DNA of 10,326 nt, from positions 1-10,326 of the forward strand of contig DVHA01000287.1 of NCBI GenBank assembly GCA_018712425.1, written 5' to 3'. A model generated the notes under the pieces. The model saw only the letters and a list, made by a program, of their open reading frames with translations. It did no database searches and was not told the origin of the DNA. The DNA is from Candidatus Faecivivens stercoravium (GTDB taxonomy: Bacteria; Bacillota; Clostridia; Oscillospirales; Ruminococcaceae). Shown one piece after another: positions 1 through 5,999 of the stretch. Each line of letters opens with the position of its first letter. Positions within the stretch are counted from its first letter, which is position 1. Made by a program: the position numbers and the translations under genes.

Positions 1-1
1 A

Positions 2-388
2 CAGGGCTTTATGCAGACCGGCTGGGTCGAATTTGCCGAAGGCTGGCGCTACTTCGCCGAGGACGGCAAAATGGCCACCGGCTGGCTGCAAATCGGGAAC
101 GCCTGGTACTATTTAGACCCCGAAACCGGCATTATGTTTGACGACGGCCTCCACACCATCGGCAAATCCACCTACTACTTCTACGACTGGGGCGGGATGG
201 CCTCCGACTGGTGGTATGAAGACGAGGCGGGGGACTGGTACTTCTTTGGCGGCTCCGGCGCGATGAAGGCCGCCCAGTGGCTCGAGTGGAAAGGGGACTG
301 GTACTACCTCACCGAGTCCGGCAGAATGGCAGTGGATACCGAAATCGGCGGGTACTATGTAAACGCATCCGGCGTCTGGGCCGGATAA
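2..388 (+). CDS. Cell-wall-binding (choline-binding-type) repeat protein, C-terminal part
   Basis: The reading frame is open from the window edge to the TAA at 386-388, giving 128 residues of a protein whose start lies outside the window; the ATG at 11 is internal. The visible part consists of aromatic- and glycine-rich repeats of about 20 residues, with units such as GWxxxxxxWRYFAEDGKMATGW, WYYLDPETG, DWYFFGGSGAMKA and DWYYLTESGRMA, ending in GGYYVNASGVWAG. This is the CW_binding/choline-binding pattern, in which each unit forms a beta-hairpin and the array anchors surface proteins to choline or related decorations of the cell wall. The catalytic or adhesive part that would define the protein's job is upstream and unseen. 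An intrinsic terminator follows at 409-438. A second, orphan copy of the tail is present at 2671-2715. The repeat assignment is firm; the function of the whole protein is unknown. Confidence 0.85.
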   Translation, partial: QGFMQTGWVEFAEGWRYFAEDGKMATGWLQIGNAWYYLDPETGIMFDDGLHTIGKSTYYFYDWGGMASDWWYEDEAGDWYFFGGSGAMKAAQWLEWKGDWYYLTESGRMAVDTEIGGYYVNASGVWAG

Positions 389-408
389 TCCCGCCGTTTA
401 ACCGGCGC

Positions 409-438
409 AAAAGGCTCCTTCTTTTGAAGGGGCCTTTT
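409..438 (+). terminator. Intrinsic terminator of the cell-wall-binding gene
   Basis: A 13-bp stem pairs 409-421 (AAAAGGCTCCTTC) with 426-438 (GAAGGGGCCTTTT), with one G.T wobble and a TTTT loop. It ends in a short T run 21 nt after the stop codon. Because it begins with an A run and ends with a T run it could act in both directions. Confidence 0.75.
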
Positions 439-565
439 AAACTGCCCGGCATTTTTGGAAAATCCGGCCGCGGCATAGCCGGGAAACACCTTTTGGCAAA
501 ATGGCACATTTTTTTCCCACCTGTCAGGAAGATGTGAACCAGTCAGCAAAAAACAAATTCGGAGC

Positions 566-594
566 TTTTCATTTGGTCCCGGGTATGATATAAT
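566..594 (+). promoter_or_regulatory. Sigma-A-type promoter of pyruvate kinase
   Basis: TTTTCA (566-571) and TATAAT (589-594) are separated by exactly 17 bp. The -10 box is preceded by TGA, giving an extended -10 (TGATATAAT). The expected start is near 601, leaving a leader of about 75 nt that is GC-rich (605-640) and may fold weakly. An ACCTGTCA octamer lies upstream at 519-526. Confidence 0.75.
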
Positions 595-678
595 AAGCAG
601 TAGAACCCGGTGCGGGAACCGCCGCCCGGGGGCCGGAAAAATACGCCTGTATGCTGGTGTACGAAAGGATGCTGCCTT

Positions 679-2094
679 ATGAGAAAAACCAAAATCGTAT
701 GTACCATCGGCCCCGCTTGTGCCAATGAAGAGACCCTCACCCGGATGTGCCTGGCCGGGATGAACGTCGCGCGGCTCAACTTCTCCCACGGCACCCACGA
801 GGCCCACAAGGAGAACATCGAGCTGATCAAGAAGGTCCGGGAAAAGCTCCATCTCCCGATCGCCATCATGCTCGACACCAAAGGCCCCGAGTACCGCATC
901 AAGACCTTTAAGGAAGGCAAGATCTTCTTAAGCGAAGGCGATACTTTCATCTTCACCACCGACGAGGTCGAGGGCGACCAGGAGCGGGTCTCGGTCAGCT
1001 ACAAAGGCATGGCCCGGGAGCTCCAGCCCGGCGACCAGATCCTTTTAAACAACGGCCTTCTGACCTTTGAGGTCCGGGAGACCCGCGGCAACGACGTCAT
1101 CACCGAGGTGCTGGTCGGCGGCGAGCTCTCCGACCGCAAGAGCATGGCCTTCCCCGGCAAGGTCTTAAAGCAGGTCTACCTCTCCGAACAGGATAAGGCC
1201 GACATCAAGTTCGGCGTCGAGAACGACGTCGACTTCATCGCCTGCTCCTTCGTCTCGATCGCCCAGGATGTCATCGACGTCAAGAATTACCTCGATGAGC
1301 TGGGCGCCGACGACATCGACCTCATCTGCAAGATCGAAAACCGCTCCGGCGTCGAAAACATCGAGGAGATCTGCGCCAACTGCGACGGCATCCTGATCGG
1401 CCGCGGCGACATGGGCGTCGAGATCCCCTACGAAGAGGTCCCCGCCATCCAGAAGCACCTGATTTCCCAGTGCCGGATGCTGGGCAAGCGGGTCATCACC
1501 GCCACCGAGATGCTCGAGTCGATGACCCACAACATCCGCCCGACCCGTGCCGAAATCTCCGACGTCGCCAACGCCGTCTACGACGGCACCAGCGCGATCA
1601 TGCTTTCGGGTGAGACCGCCGCCGGCGACCACCCGGTCGAGGCCCTCGAGGCGATGGCCAAGATCGCCCGGGAGACCGAGCACCGGATCGATTACACCAC
1701 CCGTTTCCACAACAACTCCTTCAAAATCCGCAACACCGTCGACGCGATTTCCCACGCCGTCTGCGGCATGGCGATCGACATCGAAGCCCAGGGGATCGCG
1801 GTCTGCTCGCTTTCGGGCAAGACCGTCCGGATGGTCTCCCGGTTCCGTTCGCCGATGCCGATCCTGGGGCTGACCACCAGCGAAAAGACCTGGCGGAAGC
1901 TGGGCATGTCCTGGGGCGTCACCCCGGTCATGGTCGAGTGGTACAATTCGACCGACGTCCTCTTCTACGAGGCGACCAAGGAAGCAAAACGGGTCCTCAG
2001 CCTGAAGCCCGGCGACAAGGTCGTCATCACCGGCGGCATGACCAACGGTGTCTCCGGCAACACCAACCTGATCAAGATCGAGACGATTGGGTAA
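679..2094 (+). CDS. pyk: Pyruvate kinase
   Basis: Converts phosphoenolpyruvate and ADP to pyruvate and ATP, the last step of glycolysis, in the cytoplasm. The 471-residue product is a normal bacterial length without the extra C-terminal PEP-utilizer-like domain of Bacillus enzymes. The N-terminus KTKIVCTIGPA, the substrate-binding ARLNFSHG (R32, N34, S36), LDTKGPE (D66, K68) and R73, the catalytic-lysine motif CKIEN (K218, E220), the metal-binding GRGDMGVEIP (D244) and TATEMLESM...RPTRAEISDVANAVYDGTSAIMLSGETAAG are all present. The C-terminal regulatory domain ends in GDKVVITGG...GNTNLIKI. The frame is open back to a GTG at 610, but I chose ATG 679 because AAAGGA sits 9 nt upstream and the N-terminus then matches the family exactly. 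The usual GPEIRTG reads GPEYRIK here. Its own promoter and terminator make it monocistronic. Confidence 0.96.
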   Translation: MRKTKIVCTIGPACANEETLTRMCLAGMNVARLNFSHGTHEAHKENIELIKKVREKLHLPIAIMLDTKGPEYRIKTFKEGKIFLSEGDTFIFTTDEVEGDQERVSVSYKGMARELQPGDQILLNNGLLTFEVRETRGNDVITEVLVGGELSDRKSMAFPGKVLKQVYLSEQDKADIKFGVENDVDFIACSFVSIAQDVIDVKNYLDELGADDIDLICKIENRSGVENIEEICANCDGILIGRGDMGVEIPYEEVPAIQKHLISQCRMLGKRVITATEMLESMTHNIRPTRAEISDVANAVYDGTSAIMLSGETAAGDHPVEALEAMAKIARETEHRIDYTTRFHNNSFKIRNTVDAISHAVCGMAIDIEAQGIAVCSLSGKTVRMVSRFRSPMPILGLTTSEKTWRKLGMSWGVTPVMVEWYNSTDVLFYEATKEAKRVLSLKPGDKVVITGGMTNGVSGNTNLIKIETIG

Positions 2095-2099
2095 TTTTT

Positions 2100-2146
2100 C
2101 CGGCAAGTCCCCGCAGCGGCGCAGAGCTGCTGCGGGGACTTGCCGG
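2100..2146 (+). terminator. Terminator hairpin after pyk
   Basis: A perfect 18-bp GC-rich stem (2100-2117 with 2129-2146) encloses an 11-nt loop, starting 5 nt after the pyk stop codon. The following sequence, TATTATGTACTTTT, is only moderately T-rich, so it may work as an imperfect intrinsic terminator or as a 3'-end stabilising structure. It also marks the last GC-rich sequence before the AT-richer acetyltransferase patch. Confidence 0.65.
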
Positions 2147-2169
2147 TATTATGTACTTTTAGTAGCAAA

Positions 2170-2267
2170 ATGGCTGTTTATAAAACGCTTGATTTGGAGG
2201 ATGCGGAAAAGCCAATCCTCTCATGACAGGCAGCTGGGAGCATAAATATGGATTTTATAGAAATTAA
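2170..2267 (+). other. Two tiny overlapping ORFs, possible leader peptides or gene remnant
   Basis: ATG 2170 opens an 18-codon frame (MAVYKTLDLEDAEKPILS, stop TGA 2224-2226). Its stop overlaps an ATG at 2223 by ATGA, and that ATG opens a 14-codon frame (MTGSWEHKYGFYRN, stop 2265-2267) running into the acetyltransferase start. I see no convincing ribosome binding site for the first, and I recognise neither peptide. They could be leader peptides, the shredded end of a transferred gene, or chance. The first frame is the same frame as the acetyltransferase. Confidence 0.2.
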
Positions 2268-2667
2268 ATCAGAATTCCTTAATGATCTCATGGCGTTACA
2301 GAAGGCGTACAAAGCGGAAATTGGTGAATGCGCGCCTACAAGCGCCGAACTTGAGAGTTTGAAAAGCGCAATCGAAAAGGAACAGATACATTTTTATGGA
2401 TGTATATGCGATCACGCACTCATAGCCTGTTGTTCGATATGTTATACATACTCGACTTTTCATTATGGCCGATCCGGCGTGTTGGAAGATTTTTATATCC
2501 GGCCCGAGTACCGCCATAAGGGGATAGCGCGAAAACTTGTGTCTTTTGCGTATAAACAAAGCGGTGTGGGTTCCCTTACCGTTGGCTGTGCGGATTGTGA
2601 TATGCAGATGTATCAATCCATCGGCTTCAGGGTTACATTGGGGAATATGCTGGCCTATGGAGAATGA
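2248..2667 (+). CDS. GNAT-family N-acetyltransferase
   Basis: A 139-residue protein, the usual size of a single-domain Gcn5-related acetyltransferase, which moves an acetyl group from acetyl-CoA to an amine. Conserved motif A is visible as the strand GVLEDFYIRPEYR followed by the pyrophosphate-binding loop RHKGIARKL (R/Q-x-x-G-x-A) at about residues 88-96. The C-terminal strand and turn YQSIGFR is the common end of the fold. The substrate cannot be read from the sequence. ATG 2248 has GGGAG 7 nt upstream. Base composition is unlike the neighbours: hand-counted 60-nt lines give about 38-48% GC here against about 55-67% in pyk, and A/T-ending codons are common, which suggests acquisition from elsewhere. 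Its stop codon is followed directly and in frame by the tail of a cell-wall-binding protein. Confidence 0.85.
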   Translation: MDFIEIKSEFLNDLMALQKAYKAEIGECAPTSAELESLKSAIEKEQIHFYGCICDHALIACCSICYTYSTFHYGRSGVLEDFYIRPEYRHKGIARKLVSFAYKQSGVGSLTVGCADCDMQMYQSIGFRVTLGNMLAYGE

Positions 2668-2670
2668 AAG

Positions 2671-2715
2671 GTCGGCGGCTACTATGTAAACGCCGACGGC
2701 GTCTGGGTCGAATAA
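2671..2715 (+). pseudogene. Orphan C-terminal tail of a cell-wall-binding repeat protein
   Basis: These 14 sense codons and a TAA read VGGYYVNADGVWVE. This is nearly the same as the last residues of the protein ending at 388 (IGGYYVNASGVWAG), and the DNA is also alike, including the shared run TACTATGTAAACGC. There is no start codon or repeat body upstream; the frame is joined, one lysine codon after its TGA, to the acetyltransferase. I read it as the only surviving piece of a second cell-wall-binding repeat gene whose body was deleted or replaced by the AT-rich acetyltransferase segment. The hairpin at 2726-2759 would be that lost gene's terminator. The similarity is seen; the replacement is inference. 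Confidence 0.7.
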
Positions 2716-2725
2716 CACGCGCGGC

Positions 2726-2759
2726 AGGGCGATTGCGGGAGATTTCCCGTAATCGCCCT
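2726..2759 (+). terminator. Terminator-like hairpin after the acetyltransferase/remnant
   Basis: A 15-bp stem (2726-2740 with 2745-2759, one G.T wobble) has the 4-nt loop GATT. It is followed by AAAAATATG rather than a T run, so termination efficiency is uncertain. Its place 10 nt after the remnant's stop codon matches a gene-end structure. Confidence 0.5.
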
Positions 2760-2852
2760 AAAAATATGCAGTTTTCCGAAAAAATCCCCGCAAAAGCCGG
2801 GAATCTTCCAAAAAATTTACAAATTGTACCCGGTTTTATTACTTTTACCTGC

Positions 2853-2858
2853 TATAAT
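2853..2858 (+). promoter_or_regulatory. -10 element of the citrate synthase promoter
   Basis: A perfect TATAAT lies 49 nt before the citrate synthase start. The -35 region at about 2830-2835 (CCGGTT) is poor, and TTGTAC at 2824-2829 is too far away (23 bp) to be a normal partner. A second AT-rich box, TATTATACAAT (2874-2884), could be an alternative -10. The ribosome binding site AGGAGG (2893-2898) is strong, 8 nt before the ATG. Confidence 0.5.
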
Positions 2859-2906
2859 GGGAAAGTATTCTGGTATTATACAATTTTTTAGCAGGAGGTT
2901 GACTAT

Positions 2907-4259
2907 ATGGATAACTTAATGGAACGCTGCGAAGATTACGCCCGGATTTGCCGGGAAAACACCTCCATCCCCCTGGAGCTCTACGACACCTACCAGGTGA
3001 AAAAGGGCCTCCGGGATAAAAACGGCGAGGGCGTCCGCGCCGGGCTCACCAACATCTCCCGGATCGACTCCTTCGAAGTGGTCGACGGCCAGAAGGTCCC
3101 CTGCGACGGCAAGCTCTACTACCGCGGCATCGATATCGAGGACCTCGTCCGCGGCTTCACCTCCGAAAACCGCTTCGGCTTTGAGGAGACCGCCTACCTG
3201 CTGCTTTTCGGCAAGCTCCCGGACCGGGAACAGCTCCGGCAGTTCACCGGTACCCTCGCCGCCTGCCGGACCCTCCCCCGCAACTTCACCCGCGACGTCA
3301 TCATGAAGGCCCCCACCCGGGACATCATGATCACCCTCTCCAAGAGCATCCTGATGCTCTCCGCCTACGACCGCCGCACCGACGATATCTCGATCGAGAA
3401 CGTCATGCGCCAGAGCCTGATGCTGATTAGCGTCTTCCCGATGATTTCGGTTTACGGCTACCACGCCTTCAACCACTACGTCCGGAACCGCAGTATGTAT
3501 ATCCACCGGCCATCCCACGAACTTTCGACCGCCGAGAATTTCCTGCGGATGCTCCGCCCGGACAAGAAGTACACCGACCTGGAGGCCCGGGTCCTTGACC
3601 TCGCCCTCGTCCTCCATATGGAGCACGGCGGCGGCAACAACTCCACCTTCACCACCCACGTCGTCTCTTCCTCCGGCACCGACACCTATTCGGCCATCGC
3701 GGCGGCGCTGGGCTCCCTCAAGGGCCCCAAGCACGGCGGCGCGAACGTCCGGGTCGTCCAGATGATGAAGGACCTGAAATCCCATGTCCATGACCTGAAG
3801 GACGAGGACGAGGTGGCGGCCTACCTTCAGAAGCTGCTCGACCGGGAAGCTTTCGACAAAAAGGGCCTGATCTACGGGATGGGCCACGCCGTCTACACCA
3901 AGTCCGACCCCCGCTGCCAGATCTTTAAAGGCTACGTCGGGAAGCTCGCCGAGGAAAAAGGCCGCAAGCGGGATTACGACCTCTATAACCTCGTCGAACG
4001 GCTCGCCCCCCAGGTCATCGGCAAAAACCGCCGGATCTACAAGGGGGTCAGCGCCAACGTCGACTTCTACTCCGGCCTCATCTACTCGATGCTGGATATC
4101 CCCGAGGAGCTTTTCACCCCGATGTTCGCCATCGCCCGCATCGTCGGCTGGAGCGCCCACCGACTGGAAGAGCTGATCAACGTTGACAAGATCATCCGCC
4201 CCGCCTATATCAGCATCTCTGAACCGGCGGACTACCTGCCGATGGACGCGCGGGAATAG
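2907..4259 (+). CDS. Citrate synthase
   Basis: Condenses acetyl-CoA with oxaloacetate to form citrate (gltA/citZ type; a 2-methylcitrate side activity cannot be excluded). In a fermentative anaerobe this mainly feeds 2-oxoglutarate and glutamate synthesis. The 450 residues include the early strand DGKLYYRGIDIEDLV, then the catalytic first histidine in HMEHGGGNNSTF (H240), the conserved GPKHGGAN (H276), the second catalytic histidine in GMGHAVY (H327), the substrate arginine in KSDPR (R336) and the catalytic aspartate in NVDFYSG (D386). All catalytic residues are present. An N-terminal segment of about 65 residues before the YRG motif makes it longer than short bacterial forms. Start ATG 2907 has AGGAGG 8 nt upstream. 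No aconitase, isocitrate dehydrogenase or other pathway gene adjoins it; it is transcribed alone and followed by the dispersed repeat and a terminator. Confidence 0.94.
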   Translation: MDNLMERCEDYARICRENTSIPLELYDTYQVKKGLRDKNGEGVRAGLTNISRIDSFEVVDGQKVPCDGKLYYRGIDIEDLVRGFTSENRFGFEETAYLLLFGKLPDREQLRQFTGTLAACRTLPRNFTRDVIMKAPTRDIMITLSKSILMLSAYDRRTDDISIENVMRQSLMLISVFPMISVYGYHAFNHYVRNRSMYIHRPSHELSTAENFLRMLRPDKKYTDLEARVLDLALVLHMEHGGGNNSTFTTHVVSSSGTDTYSAIAAALGSLKGPKHGGANVRVVQMMKDLKSHVHDLKDEDEVAAYLQKLLDREAFDKKGLIYGMGHAVYTKSDPRCQIFKGYVGKLAEEKGRKRDYDLYNLVERLAPQVIGKNRRIYKGVSANVDFYSGLIYSMLDIPEELFTPMFAIARIVGWSAHRLEELINVDKIIRPAYISISEPADYLPMDARE

Positions 4260-4299
4260 ATCCGTTATCGAAAAACAAGTTTGGCGGAAACGTAAGAAC

Positions 4300-4480
4300 C
4301 GGCGCTGGCGTTATAGTGACAAAGAAACGTGCGCAGATCAGAAGTTTAGGGTCAAGCCCTTTTTAAAGGGCTTGCGGGAATGGAAGGGGCAGAGCCCCTT
4401 CCCAGGCGCCCAGCTGCCGTACTTCCGAAGCCGCCCACAGTTTTGCCACTGATAACAAAGCGTGCGCAGCACCCAAAAAA
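4300..4480 (+). repeat. Dispersed intergenic repeat, copy 1
   Basis: About 180 bp shared with 9186-9365 in the same orientation. Conserved blocks in order are CGGCGCTG, ACGTGCG, AAGTTTAGG, a first hairpin (4353-4362 with 4365-4374), GCGGGA, a second hairpin (4382-4390 with 4394-4402, AGA loop), CCCAGG, CCGTACTTCCGAA and, at the end, AAGCGTGCGCAGCACCC plus an A run. Both copies begin within about 45 nt of the stop codon of the gene before them, here citrate synthase. There is no protein-coding content I believe. This fills most of the 444-nt gap between citrate synthase and the permease; the rest holds a terminator, a promoter and the leader. Confidence 0.85.
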
Positions 4481-4509
4481 ATGCTCAAAAAAGATTTTTC
4501 GACAAACTG

Positions 4510-4541
4510 AAGCCCTGCCCGTTTTGGGGCGGGGCTTTTTT
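4510..4541 (+). terminator. Intrinsic terminator of citrate synthase
   Basis: An 11-bp stem pairs 4510-4520 (AAGCCCTGCCC) with 4527-4537 (GGGCGGGGCTT), one G.T wobble, and runs into six Ts (4536-4541). This is a classic rho-independent terminator, placed after the repeat, so the repeat would be part of the citrate synthase 3' UTR. Confidence 0.85.
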
Positions 4542-4598
4542 CAGGATAGACCGGGACCGGGATTTCTGTTAAATTTTTACCGACCGGCCGTTTACCGG

Positions 4599-4626
4599 GT
4601 GACAAAACTGGAAAAACGTGTATAAT
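4599..4626 (+). promoter_or_regulatory. Promoter of the permease-cls operon
   Basis: GTGACA (4599-4604) and a perfect TATAAT (4621-4626) are separated by 16 bp. The start would be near 4633, giving a leader of about 70 nt. ACCTGTCT, close to the octamer seen near two other promoters, is at 4639-4646. Confidence 0.75.
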
Positions 4627-4661
4627 AGAAGTGTACGCACCTGTCTGAAAAGGGAGAATAT

Positions 4662-4678
4662 CGGGCACCCGGTGCCCG
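4662..4678 (+). other. Short leader hairpin upstream of the permease gene
   Basis: CGGGCAC (4662-4668) pairs with GTGCCCG (4672-4678) around a CCG loop, 9 nt before the ribosome binding site AAAGGA (4688-4693). It leaves the binding site free, so a simple role in mRNA 5'-end stability is as likely as regulation. Confidence 0.4.
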
Positions 4679-4703
4679 GCGGCAGAGAAAGGATTTTGGC
4701 TTT

Positions 4704-5999
4704 ATGCAGCTCAACAAGCAGACCTTCCGGAAACTCCTGATCCTCGTGGGTTTCGGGGTCCTACTCAATTTTGCGGTCCAGCATCTGGACACCCTGGACG
4801 GCGCCTTTTCCTGGGTTTTCGCCATCATCGAGCCCTTTGTGCTGGGCGGGGTGCTGGCGTTTATCCTGAATGTCCCGATGCGGGCGGTGGAGCGCTTTCT
4901 GTTCCCGCCGAAAAAGACTTCGGTGATCGAGACCGTCCTGATTAAGGAAGGGGAGCTCCAGGACAAGGCCGGCGAGGTGATCCGCAACTCAATCCCCGGC
5001 ACCAAAAAGCAGCCCCCGAAGCGCCCCCGGTTTGACATTGACCGTATCCGGCGCCCGGTCAGCATGATTGTGACCCTTCTGCTGGTGGCGGCGGTGGTCG
5101 CGCTGGTTTTCGGGATTGTCCTGCCGGAACTGATCCGCACCGGCACCAACCTGATTACCAATATGCCTGGCTATTTTGAAAGCGCCTCGGTCTGGGTGAA
5201 TAAGCTCCTGGAGGATAACCCCGCAATCCTGTCCTATATCAACGATATTATCCAGCAGATCAACCTGGATGAGATGAGTTCCCGCCTGATGCAGTTTTTG
5301 CAGGACAGCGAACTGATCCAGAACATTTTCGGCACCGCTTCCAGCCTGGTGGGCGGGGTGGTCAACGCCTTCATCGGCCTCATCTTTTCCTTCTATATCC
5401 TGATGCGGAAGGAGCAGCTGGCCCGCCAGTGCAAAATGATCCTCTCCGCCTTCCTCCCCCGCGGGGTGGTCGAACGGGTCGTGCGGATTGCCCGCCTGAC
5501 CTCTTCCACCTTCTCCCACTTCCTCTCCGGGCAGTGCACCGAGGCGGTGATCCTGGGCTTCCTGTTCTTCATTGCCATGTCGGTTTTCAAATTCCCCTAC
5601 GCGCTCCTGTGCAGCGTGCTGATTGGCTTTACCGCCCTGATCCCGATTTTCGGGGCCTTTTTCGGCTGTATTGTGTCGGCACTCCTGATCCTGATGGTTG
5701 AGCCCCAGAAGGCCTTGTGGTTTGTCATCATGTTCCTCATCCTCCAGCAGGTTGAGGGCAACCTCATCTACCCCCACGTCGTCGGCAGCGCCGTCGGCCT
5801 CCCGTCCCTCTGGGTGCTGGTCGCCGTCACCGTCGGCGGCAGCATGTTCGGCATTCTGGGGATGCTCTTCTTTATCCCGCTTTCTTCGGTCCTTTACGCC
5901 CTGCTGCGTGATACCGTTTACCGCCGCCTCCGCCGCCGCGGGCGCCCTGCCCCGGCGTCCCCGCCGGCCGCGGAGGCAGAAGGGGGAGGGACACCGTGA
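4704..5999 (+). CDS. AI-2E family transporter (PerM/TqsA-type membrane protein)
   Basis: A 431-residue polytopic membrane protein of the AI-2E/UPF0118 family. The fold order is typical: two N-terminal membrane segments around residues 10-28 and 35-57, a charged cytoplasmic stretch to about 115, a third segment (MIVTLLLVAAVVALVFG), an amphipathic region (about 140-205), then a C-terminal block of several segments holding GLIFSFYILMRKEQL, GFTALIPIFGAFFG and QQVEGNLIYPHVVG, the last being the family's best-conserved signature. Members export varied small molecules or ions, and the autoinducer-2 name reflects one E. coli homologue, so no substrate is assigned. The C-terminal tail (from about residue 411) is rich in Arg, Pro and Ala. 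ATG 4704 has AAAGGA 10 nt upstream. It is the first gene of a probable operon; its TGA overlaps the next start codon. Confidence 0.9.
   Translation: MQLNKQTFRKLLILVGFGVLLNFAVQHLDTLDGAFSWVFAIIEPFVLGGVLAFILNVPMRAVERFLFPPKKTSVIETVLIKEGELQDKAGEVIRNSIPGTKKQPPKRPRFDIDRIRRPVSMIVTLLLVAAVVALVFGIVLPELIRTGTNLITNMPGYFESASVWVNKLLEDNPAILSYINDIIQQINLDEMSSRLMQFLQDSELIQNIFGTASSLVGGVVNAFIGLIFSFYILMRKEQLARQCKMILSAFLPRGVVERVVRIARLTSSTFSHFLSGQCTEAVILGFLFFIAMSVFKFPYALLCSVLIGFTALIPIFGAFFGCIVSALLILMVEPQKALWFVIMFLILQQVEGNLIYPHVVGSAVGLPSLWVLVAVTVGGSMFGILGMLFFIPLSSVLYALLRDTVYRRLRRRGRPAPASPPAAEAEGGGTP

Noticed and set aside
610..678. In-frame GTG extension of pyruvate kinase by 23 codons
   Set aside because: The extension is Pro/Gly/Cys-rich, unlike any pyruvate kinase. 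It covers the leader, and ATG 679 has a well-spaced ribosome binding site.
2665..2715. Stop-codon readthrough of the acetyltransferase TGA into the wall-binding tail
   Set aside because: A 15-residue extension is possible in frame, but no recoding signal is visible and a recombination remnant explains it better.
2916..4160. Long minus-strand open frames over citrate synthase, pyk, cls, the permease and the PfoR-like gene
   Set aside because: These are mirrors of GC-rich, C-ending codon use; the translations are low-complexity Gly/Asp/Val/His-rich with no family motifs.
4183..4452. Small plus-strand frames across both repeat copies (ending KPFLKGLRE...QSPFPGA)
   Set aside because: The similar peptides arise from the repeat's hairpins; they have no ribosome binding sites and the changes between copies preserve base pairing rather than protein.
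4704..5999. Autoinducer-2 quorum-sensing export
   Set aside because: The AI-2E family name does not establish substrate; no lsr or luxS gene is present.
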